From SCRD01 sp046705285 (GTDB taxonomy: Bacteria; Acidobacteriota; Terriglobia; UBA7540), in contig JBJKQK010000211.1 in assembly GCA_046705285.1 (NCBI GenBank), positions 8,292-72,291 on the forward strand: a DNA stretch of 64,000 nt, in the 5' to 3' direction. Position numbers and translations under genes: made by a program. Positions 43,853 to 53,253 of the stretch are shown in pieces. Below the pieces are notes generated by a model, which saw nothing but the letters and a program-made list of their open reading frames with translations, made no database searches and had not been told where the DNA came from. The first letter of the stretch is position 1; each line of letters begins with the position of its first letter.

Positions 43853-44601
43853 GCTTGAAGCCCGTTTGCGGAGCTTTGTGCTCTTGGTTGCATGAAGGCT
43901 TGAGACCGCTTGCGGTGATAAAGAGCTTCTCGCACGGATGTCGGATAGCGAGTCTTGAAGACAATATCCCAGAATCCGTTGGTGAGCCCGTAACCCTTTT
44001 CCATTCCCTTTGGGCTGTGATGGTAGAAGTGGTGCCGTTTGATGTAACGGAAATAGCGACCTCTGAAATTATAAAAATGAACCGAGTGATGGATCCACTC
44101 TTCGGCGACATAACTTTGCACTACGCCAGCCAGCAGAACCGGAAGCGTGTAAACGGGCGCAACAAAGCTCAACGGAGCAGCCACGAAAAATAAGGGAAGC
44201 AAGTCCCGAATCTCTCCGTTAATGTGATGTCCGTCAAAGGGGTGCGCGTGGTGCTCCCAGTGGAGGGGGTCCAGACGTTCATGCAGAAACCTGCGGATGA
44301 CTCCGTTTCCCGGAGCAAAGTGCCCGTGCAGTGCATAACGGTGGAACAGGTATTCCACTAGCGTCCATGCCGGAACTCCGGCAGCACAGAAAAGCATGGC
44401 GGCCACAGGGTGCGATGACCTCACAGCAAAGAACAATACCGTCATTGCAAAAAGCGTGTAGAAAATCGTCATCGGATACAGTCGATGTCGCGAGATACGC
44501 GCCTGCTGGCGCTTGTAAACCCCGAATGGCACGTCGAAATGCGCTAATCGATTCCGATTTTGACCAGCTTGACCCGTTCCGCCTGAAGCGTTCTTGTCCA
44601 T
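43849..44601 (-). CDS. Sterol desaturase / fatty acid hydroxylase superfamily protein
   Basis: This 250-residue membrane enzyme has four histidine clusters for a di-iron centre: HRYALH, HWEHHAHP, HHSVHF and HHFYHHS. Two pairs of hydrophobic helices flank them (TIFYTLFAMTVLFFAV and PLFFVAAPLSFVAPVYTLPV). Family members hydroxylate or desaturate lipids, including carotenoids, sterols and sphingoid chains. The gene is followed by an SDR with a 4-base overlap, so the two probably act in one lipid pathway. A fatty acid 2-hydroxylase-like role is plausible, since the spacing of HxxHH and the C-terminal HHxxHH fits that group. Confidence 0.88.
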   Translation of the reverse strand: MDKNASGGTGQAGQNRNRLAHFDVPFGVYKRQQARISRHRLYPMTIFYTLFAMTVLFFAVRSSHPVAAMLFCAAGVPAWTLVEYLFHRYALHGHFAPGNGVIRRFLHERLDPLHWEHHAHPFDGHHINGEIRDLLPLFFVAAPLSFVAPVYTLPVLLAGVVQSYVAEEWIHHSVHFYNFRGRYFRYIKRHHFYHHSPKGMEKGYGLTNGFWDIVFKTRYPTSVREALYHRKRSQAFMQPRAQSSANGLQA

Positions 44602-45215
44602 TCACATCCTCACAGATATCCGTTGGGGCGCCCTTACAGCTAGATGCCCCAGCGAGTGTAGCGTTACATCTCTTCCCTTATGACGTGTTTTTTCGCGCGG
44701 ACGTACAAGCGGGCAACTCAGCTTGTAGCCCGTAAATTCTACTTCGACTTCGAGCCGCTATCAATATGGATGCCCCGTGAGGCGATCCAGTTCGTTGTCG
44801 GTCGCGTCGAACGTGCTTTTTGCGGATTGCGCGGCGATAGGTCCGCTATGGACAGCCCCCTCGATGGAACTTTTCACTGTGGCAATCAGCCTCACTTTGG
44901 CTGAATGGATTTTCTCCAAGACCTTGCCTGGACCTGTCCTGCAGGTTTCAGCAATATCCCTACCCGGCTTGTTCGATCTCTGGTCCAAGCCACTGACCTT
45001 GACTTAGTGCAACGGTGCACGCAATCCGGACAGAGACAGTTGCAACCGCAATGGTGGCTGAGGAAATCAACAAGAAAGTTGGTCTGCATGGTTTTTTCCA
45101 GGGAATCCGATACAATTAAGCTACCGCCCGAAAGGGCTCTGCCCTGAGCCAATTCTAACCCGGCGGCAGGCGCAGAGTAGCCTTAAGAGGCGGAGCAGAC
45201 TTGCGGGGGCACATC
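44602..45215. other. Intergenic region between divergent genes
   Basis: This 614-base region lies between the fatty acid hydroxylase (minus) and the thioredoxin-like gene (plus). On the minus strand, 44761-44988 could encode a 75-residue charged peptide from a TTG start, with no family I know. A TACAAT at 45111-45116 may be a -10 for the thioredoxin-like gene, without a matching -35. No repeat was seen. Confidence 0.35.
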
Positions 45216-46568
45216 ATGAACTCAACCGGTTGGACATCTTGGGTGCTGGTGTCGAAACAGTGCCGAGGCTCGGAAAACGATGCAGCCCATAGGATTCGCG
45301 TCGTATACATTGCGCTTTTGTGCGGCGTCTTCGCCATCGTTGCAAGTCCGGGTGCGCTCAAGGCTCAGGGATTCAATTCTTCCGAGTTGATCGTGATACA
45401 CGAGCGCGCCCCCCAATTCCCCAGCGTGATGCCCGGCCCCCTGATTGCTCCTTCACCGTCTCTTCAGCCATCTTCCATTGAAGGTGCGCCCTCGCCGCTT
45501 CGTCCGCAGCAGGGTCCCACAGGGCCATCCCCTGAAATGCAATCTGTAGAACCGAGGGTGGTCTGGATCAACTCGCAGCCCCTCTCGCTGGCTGGGCTGA
45601 GAGGCAAAGTTGTTCTGATTGATTTCTGGGAGTATACCTGCATCAACTGCATCCGCACCTTTGCCGAGAACAAACTGTGGTACAAGCGGTACCACAAGTA
45701 CGGTTTTGAAATCATCGGCGTTCATTGTCCTGAGTTCGACTTCGCCTATCGTGTCAGTAACGTGAAGGAAGCGGTAAAGCGGTTTGGTCTTCCTTACCCG
45801 GTCGTCGTTGATGACCATTTCTTGATCTGGCGCGCTTATCACAATTCAACCTGGCCGAACCGCTTCCTGATCGACGCCAAAGGTTACATCCGCTATGACC
45901 GCCAGGGCGAGGGCGCTGATGACGAACTGGAACACGCCATTCAGTCCCTTCTGCAGGAGGCGCATCCGGGCCTGAAGTTTCCAGCGAGTTATACGATTCC
46001 TCCTGAAAAGAACGCTTTCGCGTCTTCCTGCGGCGTTACGACCCCCGAAATGTACGTTGGTTACTGGCACGGTCGCGGAATTCTTTCAAACAGCCAGGGC
46101 TATCACAAGGGCAAGACGATCGATTACCATCTTCCTGCGCAGATTCAGGATGGACATGCTGCCGTTTCAGGGCGCTGGGAAACCGACGATGGGCAGGATC
46201 CGGACCAGAGCAACGGGATGATTTATCGAGAAAAGAAGAAGGGCGACAGCCCATCCGGTGGTGAGTTGGAAATGCGATATCACGCGAGGCAGTTGTATTC
46301 CGTCATGAACATCGAACATGGGCATCCTGAGCGCGTTTACATCCGCCAGGATGGAAAGTATCTCACGCCACAGAACAAAGGCGTCGACGTCCGGTTTGAT
46401 TCCAAGGATCGTTCTTACATCGAGGTGCGGCAGCCGCGGATGTATTACCTGGTGGCCAATCCGGCCTTCGGCAGCCACAAGGTGGAGTTGTTTCCCACCC
46501 GGGCAGGACTCACGATCAATTCATTCACTTTCGGCAACAACTGCCAGACGAACTTCCCGCACCTATAG
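45216..46568 (+). CDS. Secreted DipZ-like thioredoxin-domain protein with a C-terminal extension
   Basis: This 450-residue exported protein has a hydrophobic leader (VVYIALLCGVFAIVASP) and a Pro-rich linker (about residues 66-110). The AhpC/TSA-like thioredoxin fold has WEYTCINCIRTF with Cys 142 and Cys 145 as the redox pair. CINC with the YT/IR context matches the C-terminal domain of DipZ/CcdA-fused proteins. The C-terminal 190 residues (MYVGYWHGRGILSNS onwards) look like the beta-sandwich that follows thioredoxin in DipZ homologues. No CcdA membrane domain is present, so a separate electron donor is needed. Start ATG 45216 is preferred over TTG 45201. Confidence 0.85.
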   Translation: MNSTGWTSWVLVSKQCRGSENDAAHRIRVVYIALLCGVFAIVASPGALKAQGFNSSELIVIHERAPQFPSVMPGPLIAPSPSLQPSSIEGAPSPLRPQQGPTGPSPEMQSVEPRVVWINSQPLSLAGLRGKVVLIDFWEYTCINCIRTFAENKLWYKRYHKYGFEIIGVHCPEFDFAYRVSNVKEAVKRFGLPYPVVVDDHFLIWRAYHNSTWPNRFLIDAKGYIRYDRQGEGADDELEHAIQSLLQEAHPGLKFPASYTIPPEKNAFASSCGVTTPEMYVGYWHGRGILSNSQGYHKGKTIDYHLPAQIQDGHAAVSGRWETDDGQDPDQSNGMIYREKKKGDSPSGGELEMRYHARQLYSVMNIEHGHPERVYIRQDGKYLTPQNKGVDVRFDSKDRSYIEVRQPRMYYLVANPAFGSHKVELFPTRAGLTINSFTFGNNCQTNFPHL

Positions 46569-46589
46569 CGAGCTCCCCCGGGCTTGTGT

Positions 46590-46620
46590 TGAGGTTTTCA
46601 GGAAAGGGAAAACACCTCAG
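46590..46620. terminator. Hairpin between convergent genes
   Basis: TGAGGTTTTC (46590-46599) pairs with GAAAACACCTCA (46608-46619), apart from a two-base bulge. It sits between the stops of the thioredoxin-like gene (46568) and the opposing TPR gene (46652). The A/T-rich inner part gives partial U-tracts in both directions, so it may end both transcripts. It is weak as an intrinsic terminator. Confidence 0.35.
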
Positions 46621-46651
46621 GCCGATCCGTGCCCGCGCTTACAGCTGGTTT

Positions 46652-47938
46652 CTAATCTGTTGCCGAGGTGATCTGCAAGTCATCGAGCCAAACCTTCCCG
46701 GTGATCCCGGTGTCCTCGCTGGCCTTGCTGGGGAGGCGAACCAACGCGACGATGAGCAGTTGCGTTTTGGGTCCTGTCTTGAACTCCAGATTCAACGGAT
46801 TCCACCCGCCGCTGCTGCCTGTCATTCCTGGAGTGAACTTGTCAAGCGCGCTCGGATCATACGCATCGACCACCTCCAGGCGCGGCCCACTGTCGCTGGT
46901 GATGTCATGCGTCCTCATGAACGCATTCAGCTGGTACTTATGGCTCGGCGACACTTTGACAAACTGAAAGATCTGATGGTAGCTGAGGTTTTTCCCACCC
47001 GTGAACTGCACGGCGAGAGAATGCCCGGGCGAATGAAACGTGGCGGTGTCCGGACCCGCATACACCCCGGGAACATCCTGAATTCTCCACCCGAAACCCA
47101 TATTCAATAACGGGTCTTCGAAATTCCCGTTGGTTATAAGATTTTGGCCGGGTCTGCCCGGAGGAGTTCGGATCAGTCCCCTGGCTTGCAGGTCAGACCA
47201 CACCTGGTAGGCCGGGCCGGGCTGGCCTGTTTTGATCAGGGTATCAATGTAATCAGAGGCCTCATGCGGGTCAAACTTGTCCGGATTTTCGGTGATGCGT
47301 TTCCAGACCGCATGGGCATCCGAGAAATGCTGTTTGCCAACCAGGTAGTTGAGGTAACTGAATTCAGCGGGGAGATCATGTGGGATGAGATCCCGAAGAA
47401 TCTGGCTGCCATTGTCGGAAGCCTTCCAGGCGACTTTAAAGACTGTTTGATCATATTCTCTTGAGCCCGCCAGCACCACCTTCAAATGTCGGAACGCTTC
47501 CCGGGTGTTTCCGTGCAGCAGGAAATAGTTTCCGATAGTCCACTGATAGATGGGCAAATTAGGGGCCAGGGCGGAGGCACGCCTCAGGTCCTCTTCCGCC
47601 TTGGAGGTATCTCCCTTGAACTCATAGGCTGCGGCCAGATTGATCCAGGCCTGCGGATCATAAGGACTGTCCTTGATCGCGTCCTGAAACTGCTGGATAG
47701 CTTCCTTGGGCCTGGGATTGCTAATGCTGTACTGATACAGGCGGCCCAACTGAACGTGGTACGTGGCATCACCGGGATTCAGCAGGCTGGCCCGGCGCAG
47801 GCTGCCGATGGTCAGGGTGTGGCCAGCGCGGTCAGCAAAATACGTTTTTGCAATCCAGACGGTCGCCAGCACCGATGCAGCGATCAGGAAAACCAGCAGG
47901 TACTTTTGGGCAGCCCTGCCCTTTACCGTTATCCGCAT
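46652..47938 (-). CDS. Membrane-anchored TPR protein with C-terminal carbohydrate-binding-like domain
   Basis: This 428-residue protein has one N-terminal membrane helix (YLLVFLIAASVLATVWIA). TPR-like repeats fill about residues 45-240 (DATYHVQLGRLYQY, then PQAWINLAAAYEFKGDTSKA). A beta-rich domain from about residue 270 begins NLITNGNFEDPLLNMGFGWR and ends TGKVWLDDLQI, the pattern of CBM4/9 or galactose-binding-like modules. It should face the periplasm. TPR plus such a domain could act in exopolysaccharide or O-antigen handling, but no polysaccharide genes are adjacent. It faces the thioredoxin-like gene. Confidence 0.8.
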   Translation of the reverse strand: MRITVKGRAAQKYLLVFLIAASVLATVWIAKTYFADRAGHTLTIGSLRRASLLNPGDATYHVQLGRLYQYSISNPRPKEAIQQFQDAIKDSPYDPQAWINLAAAYEFKGDTSKAEEDLRRASALAPNLPIYQWTIGNYFLLHGNTREAFRHLKVVLAGSREYDQTVFKVAWKASDNGSQILRDLIPHDLPAEFSYLNYLVGKQHFSDAHAVWKRITENPDKFDPHEASDYIDTLIKTGQPGPAYQVWSDLQARGLIRTPPGRPGQNLITNGNFEDPLLNMGFGWRIQDVPGVYAGPDTATFHSPGHSLAVQFTGGKNLSYHQIFQFVKVSPSHKYQLNAFMRTHDITSDSGPRLEVVDAYDPSALDKFTPGMTGSSGGWNPLNLEFKTGPKTQLLIVALVRLPSKASEDTGITGKVWLDDLQITSATD

Positions 47939-48542
47939 GCAACCCCATCTGTCCCGTGCTCAGCCCGTGTTCTCAGTCCTCGCGAGAGTCATGGTACATC
48001 CTCGGCCAGACAGGCCACATCAGGTGGAGGGAACAGTCCCGAAGTATATCAAATAATGGACGAAAATCGATGGATGACCGGTGTGCGATGCGGGTGAAAG
48101 ATCTTCCGGAAGGAGGCCGGCTGCCCCAAACTGGTCCGTAACCGGATGGGAAGGTTCCCGCCAATCCTAAACCCGGGGGCCATATGAGACCCGCATGTGA
48201 CAGTTGAAGGCTGGAGTGCAGCCTGGCAAGACCTTGATTTGGGAAGCTACATCACCTGCTGCGGCCGTGCTCCGGGCGGTGCACGATTTCACCGGGGGGT
48301 GCAGGAGTATGGCCGGTTCACACCTCACACTAGTAGATCATGCGACATCGGCGGTGCTGCTATAGTTCGGGATACCAAACGCGCTAGCGCTAGGGCTCTG
48401 CCTCATGCAGTGGTAGTATGTTGGGGCAATTCTTGAGCTGCCCTTAACTTGCGAAATCGCTGACACCGGCAACAAATTCCGGTGCCATGCGGGGGCCTGG
48501 TGCTTTGGGCGCTCGAGTTTTCGTGAAGGGAGGAGGTTGAGT
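47939..48542. other. Intergenic region between divergent genes
   Basis: This 604-base region separates the TPR gene (minus) from the GH172 gene (plus). I see no coding frame with a start signal. A short hairpin (GGGCA at about 48423, TGCCC about 12 bases later) is present but too weak to name. Promoters for both genes should be here. Confidence 0.4.
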
Positions 48543-49712
48543 ATGAAAAACAGACAGGGAGGCTCTCTGCAGCGGCGGGACTTACTCATGATGGGAGCGG
48601 CATCGGCAGGTCTTCTCGGGCTGGGCAGCAAGACGGCATCCGCAGCCACCGTGAGATCAAACGGAGACCCTCTTTATCCCGAACAGATCAAGCTTGCGCT
48701 GCTGCGGGATTACAGGACGGAGAAGGCATCCAGCTATGACCGCACGGGCGGGAACGCCGATTCCCGGCGGCTTGAACCGGGCAAGACCCTCACCTTGATG
48801 AAGGCGGATGGGCCAGGCATGGTGGGCCACATCTGGTTCACCATTGCGAGTCCGGACCCGTGGCACCTGAAGAAGCTGGTTCTTCGCATGTACTGGGACG
48901 GGGAAGCGGAGCCAAGCGTCGAGGTGCCTGTGGGAGATTTCTTCGGTCTGAACCTGGGCCAGTATTTCCTCTATGATTCAGCGCTGCTCACGGTTGCGCC
49001 CGTCAAGGCCCTGAATGCTTACTTCCCGATGCCATTCCGCAAGTCGGCTCTGATCACGGTGACCAGCGAAAGCGAGAAGCCGGTGGATGCGTATTATTGG
49101 AACATCGACTATCAGCTCCTGCCGAGCGTGCCGGAAAATGCCGCGTATTTCCACGCGCAATATCGGCAGATGGCGCCATGCCCAGGCTGGAAAACGGGAG
49201 AACCCAAGAACCTGTACGGGACGAACAACTATGTCTTTTTGGAAGCCACCGGGCATGGCCACCTGGTGGGCGTCACACAAGGGGTCGTCTTGAACCAGAA
49301 CGGCTGGTGGGGCGAAGGCGACGATATGCTGTTTGTCGATGGAAGCAAGCGGCCCGTGACCAATGGGACCGGCTCGGAAGACTATTACAACGGAGCGTGG
49401 GGTTTTGACGGCAAAGCGTTCCACTATCCTTACAATGGGGCCCCTCACGTTGTGAACCCGTTTTCAATTGGAGGACAGTGGTGCCTTTACCGCTGGCATA
49501 TGGACGCTCCGCTCGCTTTCGAGAAGTCCATTCGCTTCACCATCGAACATGGCACGGGGAATAATCGATCGGACGATTTCTATTCTGTTGCTTACTGGTA
49601 TCAGACAGAGCCGCATGCCAAAGCCCCAGCTCTTCCACCTGCCGCCGAGCGTATACCGAAGGTATTTGCAGTCCCGGATGGGGCAAGTCCGTTGAAGGGC
49701 TCCGGCACATAA
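48543..49712 (+). CDS. Glycoside hydrolase family 172 (DUF2961) protein
   Basis: ATG 48543 follows GGGAGGAGG and gives 389 residues. A Tat-like leader (QRRDLLMMGAASAGLLGL) precedes the mature part. The family signature of paired beta-jelly rolls is clear: GMVGHIWFTI, VPVGDFFG, then GWWGEGDDMLFVDG and GTGSEDYYNGAWGF, with the catalytic acidic residues in the last two. Known GH172 enzymes include difructose anhydride I synthase/hydrolase and exo-alpha-D-arabinofuranosidases acting on arabinogalactan-type substrates. Specificity here is open. No other carbohydrate gene is within 5 kb, though the window holds several glycosidases. Confidence 0.88.
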   Translation: MKNRQGGSLQRRDLLMMGAASAGLLGLGSKTASAATVRSNGDPLYPEQIKLALLRDYRTEKASSYDRTGGNADSRRLEPGKTLTLMKADGPGMVGHIWFTIASPDPWHLKKLVLRMYWDGEAEPSVEVPVGDFFGLNLGQYFLYDSALLTVAPVKALNAYFPMPFRKSALITVTSESEKPVDAYYWNIDYQLLPSVPENAAYFHAQYRQMAPCPGWKTGEPKNLYGTNNYVFLEATGHGHLVGVTQGVVLNQNGWWGEGDDMLFVDGSKRPVTNGTGSEDYYNGAWGFDGKAFHYPYNGAPHVVNPFSIGGQWCLYRWHMDAPLAFEKSIRFTIEHGTGNNRSDDFYSVAYWYQTEPHAKAPALPPAAERIPKVFAVPDGASPLKGSGT

Positions 49713-49802
49713 TCTTCATAACGAGCCTAAGTCCACCCTCAGGACAAGCAGTGGAACGGCCTGGAGCGGGGCAACAAATCAGCGTTGATTGGCCATGGTT
49801 GA

Positions 49803-49832
49803 TTGACACCTTGGTCATCGGCAGACTATTCT
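49803..49832 (+). promoter_or_regulatory. Candidate sigma-70 promoter for prfA-prmC-dinB
   Basis: TTGACA (49803-49808) is a perfect -35, followed by an 18-base spacer and TATTCT (49827-49832), a good -10. It lies about 160 bases upstream of the prfA ATG in an otherwise empty gap, and faces the prfA cluster. Confidence 0.5.
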
Positions 49833-49991
49833 GATAAATGGTTTATTTTTCAAACTAATGCAGGAAGCACCGCCCCGAAATCGAGGAAGAGGAGAGCAGA
49901 CTGCAGTTCGAAAGACTCTTGCGGAGGGGCATTTGCACCGTGTGGTATTGAGCGGCAATTGTGAGCGGCTCACTCCCCTGGAAATCTGAAA

Positions 49992-51077
49992 ATGCGTTTT
50001 CTTGCCAGGTTGGAAGAGATCGAAGAACGATACGAGAGCCTGACGGCGGCATTAGGCGACCCACAGGTTTTGGGGGACCCGTCTGCTTATCAGAAGACGG
50101 CGAAGGCCCACGCCGATCTGCAGGAGATCGTGGACCGCTACAGGGAGTGGAAGGGAGTCCAGAAAGCCCTGGTGGAGACTAAATCGCTGCTCGAAGATTC
50201 CTCCTCCGATTCGGAAATGAAAGCCCTGGCGCAGGAAGAATTGGCGGACCTGGAGAAGAGGCAGGAGGAAGTCGAGGGCCAGTTGAAAGTGTTGCTCCTG
50301 CCGAAAGACCCGAACGACGCCAAGGACATTGTTCTGGAAATCCGCGCGGGAACGGGCGGCGACGAAGCCACGTTGTTTGCGCAGGAGATCTTCCGCATGT
50401 ACGGCCGCTACGCCGAGCAGCAGAACTGGAAGGTGGACATTCTTTCCTCGTCACTTTCCGGCGTGGGTGGGCTGAAAGAAGTGATCGCGGTGATCGAGGG
50501 CAAGAACGTTTACAGCCGGCTGAAGTACGAAAGCGGCGTGCACCGCGTGCAGCGCGTGCCGGCCACCGAACAGCAGGGCCGCATCCACACCTCGGCGGTG
50601 ACGGTTGCTGTGCTGCCCGAAGCCGATGAAGTGGACGTTCAGATCGATCCCAAGGAAATCCGCATTGACACCTTCTGCTCGTCGGGGCCGGGCGGCCAAT
50701 CGGTGAACACCACTTATTCTGCGGTGCGCATCACCCACCTGCCCACGGGCATGGTGGTGTCTTGCCAGGACGAGAAATCGCAGATCAAGTATCGCGCCAA
50801 GGCCATGCGCGTGCTCCGATCACGGCTCTATGACCAGCGGCTGGAAGAACAGCAGAAACAGATTTCTGAAGAGCGCCGCTCGATGGTGGGCACCGGGGAC
50901 CGCAGCGAGAAGATTCGTACCTATAATTTTCCTCAAAACCGCGTGACCGACCACCGGATCGGGCTCACGATCCACCAGCTTGACCGCATCATGGACGGCA
51001 AACTGGACGAAATCATCGACGCTCTGATCACTCATTACCAGACCGAAAAACTCAAGCAGGCGACCGTCGCGGCCTGA
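49992..51077 (+). CDS. prfA: Peptide chain release factor 1
   Basis: This 361-residue class I release factor recognises UAA and UAG and triggers peptide release. The GGQ loop is in SSGPGGQSVNTT, and the codon-reading PxT region lies in RVPATEQQGRIHTSAVTV. Length is standard. The ATG at 49992 has only a weak ribosome site. It is followed by prmC, which methylates the GGQ glutamine, 31 bases downstream; this pairing is widely conserved. Confidence 0.97.
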   Translation: MRFLARLEEIEERYESLTAALGDPQVLGDPSAYQKTAKAHADLQEIVDRYREWKGVQKALVETKSLLEDSSSDSEMKALAQEELADLEKRQEEVEGQLKVLLLPKDPNDAKDIVLEIRAGTGGDEATLFAQEIFRMYGRYAEQQNWKVDILSSSLSGVGGLKEVIAVIEGKNVYSRLKYESGVHRVQRVPATEQQGRIHTSAVTVAVLPEADEVDVQIDPKEIRIDTFCSSGPGGQSVNTTYSAVRITHLPTGMVVSCQDEKSQIKYRAKAMRVLRSRLYDQRLEEQQKQISEERRSMVGTGDRSEKIRTYNFPQNRVTDHRIGLTIHQLDRIMDGKLDEIIDALITHYQTEKLKQATVAA

Positions 51078-51108
51078 CGCGCGCCAGCGTGGGTTGCTGG
51101 TTTCCGCG

Positions 51109-51981
51109 ATGCAAATTCGTGCCACGCTCCAGGCGGGATTGAAACGCCTGCTGGAACATGACGTGCCCTCCGCAGACTTGGCCGCGGAACTTCTCTTGAT
51201 GCACGTTCTACGGCAGGACCGCGCCTTCCTTTATACCCACTCCGAGCAGGATTTGTCTGTCGCGCAGGTTGAGCGCTACTTTGATCTGATTGCGGAACGC
51301 TCGACCGGAAAGCCCACCCAGTACATTACGGGACACCAGGAATTCTGGGGACTGGATTTCGAAGTGAATCCGGCGGTGCTGATTCCGCGTCCGGAAACCG
51401 AGCATATCATCGAGGCCGTGCTCGATCTGATCGGCCGCGACGGCCGATCGAAGCAGGAGCCATTCCAGATTGCCGACGTGGGAACCGGCTCAGGATGCAT
51501 TCCCGTCACGCTGGCGAAAGAGTTGCCACATGCTAAATTCTTCGCCACCGATATTTCGCCCGAAGCTCTGGAAGTTGCGGCACGGAACGCGCAACGGCAC
51601 GGAGTAAGAGACCGGGTTCAGTTCCTTGAAAGCGACCTGCTGGGTTTGTTGCTGAAGCCTAAATTCCTTGGCAGTTTCGATTTTGTGGTTTCCAATCCGC
51701 CTTATGTGGGGCACGACGAACTGGATGAGGTGCAGCGTGAGGTGCGCGAATTTGAGCCGCGGCTGGCATGGGGCGATCTGGCGCAGGGCGAAGAGATTTA
51801 TGCGCGGCTGTTTCCGCAGGCGCATGAACTTCTCAGGCCCGGAGGACGCGTGGTGGTGGAGATTGGATACAATAAGAAGGACGCCGTCCTGCGGCTGCTG
51901 GGCGCGGGTTGGCGGCAGCAGGAAGTGCGTCCGGACCTCGCCGGCATTCCACGCGTGATTAGCGCGCGCAAGAACGGCTGA
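51109..51981 (+). CDS. prmC: Release factor glutamine N5-methyltransferase
   Basis: This 290-residue enzyme methylates the glutamine in the GGQ motif of release factors. The N-terminal helical domain is followed by LIPRPETE, the SAM-binding loop DVGTGSGCI and the substrate signature SNPPYV. ATG 51109 is taken as start; TTG 51094 is possible. It lies directly between prfA and dinB on one strand, with dinB starting 6 bases after its stop. Confidence 0.96.
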   Translation: MQIRATLQAGLKRLLEHDVPSADLAAELLLMHVLRQDRAFLYTHSEQDLSVAQVERYFDLIAERSTGKPTQYITGHQEFWGLDFEVNPAVLIPRPETEHIIEAVLDLIGRDGRSKQEPFQIADVGTGSGCIPVTLAKELPHAKFFATDISPEALEVAARNAQRHGVRDRVQFLESDLLGLLLKPKFLGSFDFVVSNPPYVGHDELDEVQREVREFEPRLAWGDLAQGEEIYARLFPQAHELLRPGGRVVVEIGYNKKDAVLRLLGAGWRQQEVRPDLAGIPRVISARKNG

Positions 51982-51987
51982 TTCACC

Positions 51988-53166
51988 ATGCTTCGGCAAA
52001 TCCTTCATGTTGACATGGACGCCTTTTTCGTCTCGGTGGAGGAGCTGGGCGACCCGTCGCTGATCGGCAAGGCGGTGGTGGTGGGCGCTGATCCCGATGG
52101 TCGCGGCGTGGTGACAGCTGCCAGCTATGAAGCGCGCAAGTTCGGCGTGCACTCGGCCATGCCAATCCGGACAGCCAAAAAACTCTGCCCGCATGCCATC
52201 TTTCTGCGCGGCCACCATGCGAAATATCGCGAGTACTCGCAGAAGATTTACGAGATCTTCCAGGAGTTCACGCCGGTGATTGAGATGGTTTCGATCGACG
52301 AGGCTTATCTCGACCTGACCGGTTCCGAGCGGCTGCACGGAGGAATGCTCAGGGCTGCCGACCGCCTGATTCGCACCGTGAAGAAGCGGACGGGACTGAA
52401 TTGCTCGGTGGGAGCATCGACGTCGCACCTGGTGTCAAAGATCGCCTCCGACCAGGCCAAGCCTCATGGCCTGCTTTATGTGCTGCCGGGATGCGAAAAG
52501 GCGTTTCTCTCAACGCTGCCCATCCGCCGCATGCCGGGCATTGGAAAAGTGACCGAGCCGGAGCTGCTCTCGATGGGCATTGCAACGATTGGCGATCTGC
52601 AGACCTACGGCGCCGAGCGGCTAAGGGAAAAATTCGGCAGGTACGGCGAATGGCTCTATACCAAGTCGCTGGGCAAAGACATCGAGGCTTATGCTTACGA
52701 GGAAGAGCCGAAGTCAATCAGCCACGAAACCACATTCCCAGCGGACACGGCAGATGTCGATGAGGTGGAGCGAACGCTTTCCTATCTTTCCCAGCTTGTC
52801 GCAGGGCGCCTCAGAAATCATCGGCTGTTCGCGCGTACCGTTGGCCTGAAACTCCGTAATCACCGCTTTAAAACGATCACGCGGGACACCACACTTGATG
52901 AACCGACCCATTTGGATTCGGTTATATTCCAGAACGTCCTGCGAATGTTCAACGCTACTTGGAACGGAAAGGATCGGATCCGTCTAGTAGGTGTCCGGGC
53001 ATCGAATCTTGAGCGCTCGACGTTCCAGCTTGGCCTGTTTGAATCGGCAGACCACAAGAAACTTGACCGCCTCCTGAGCGCGGCCGACCAGGTTCGTGGC
53101 CGTTACGGCTTCGATGCGCTTCAACTGGCGCGCTCGCTGGAGCGGGAGAAGAAGAGATCCATTTAG
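51988..53166 (+). CDS. dinB: DNA polymerase IV (Y-family translesion polymerase)
   Basis: This 392-residue error-prone polymerase has HVDMDAFFVSVEE (D9, D11 region) and SIDEAYLDLT (D104, E105), which form the metal site. Thumb HhH motifs (PIRRMPGIGKV) and a little-finger domain follow. I see no LexA-type operator in the 6-base gap before it, since it rides on the prfA-prmC transcript. The C-terminus lacks a clear beta-clamp QLxLF peptide, but STFQLGLFESA at about residue 350 is a candidate. Confidence 0.97.
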   Translation: MLRQILHVDMDAFFVSVEELGDPSLIGKAVVVGADPDGRGVVTAASYEARKFGVHSAMPIRTAKKLCPHAIFLRGHHAKYREYSQKIYEIFQEFTPVIEMVSIDEAYLDLTGSERLHGGMLRAADRLIRTVKKRTGLNCSVGASTSHLVSKIASDQAKPHGLLYVLPGCEKAFLSTLPIRRMPGIGKVTEPELLSMGIATIGDLQTYGAERLREKFGRYGEWLYTKSLGKDIEAYAYEEEPKSISHETTFPADTADVDEVERTLSYLSQLVAGRLRNHRLFARTVGLKLRNHRFKTITRDTTLDEPTHLDSVIFQNVLRMFNATWNGKDRIRLVGVRASNLERSTFQLGLFESADHKKLDRLLSAADQVRGRYGFDALQLARSLEREKKRSI

Positions 53167-53253
53167 TCCTGGCCGAAACGTAATCGGCAGCTTTGCAAGG
53201 TACCCGGACCAGCCAAACCATGTGACTGGCTGGAATTCGATCGAAAGGGAAGA

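Noticed and set aside
44761..44988. 75-codon minus-strand open frame
   Set aside because: Composition is protein-like, but the TTG start has only a weak ribosome site and I know no family. Listed in the gap entry, not called.
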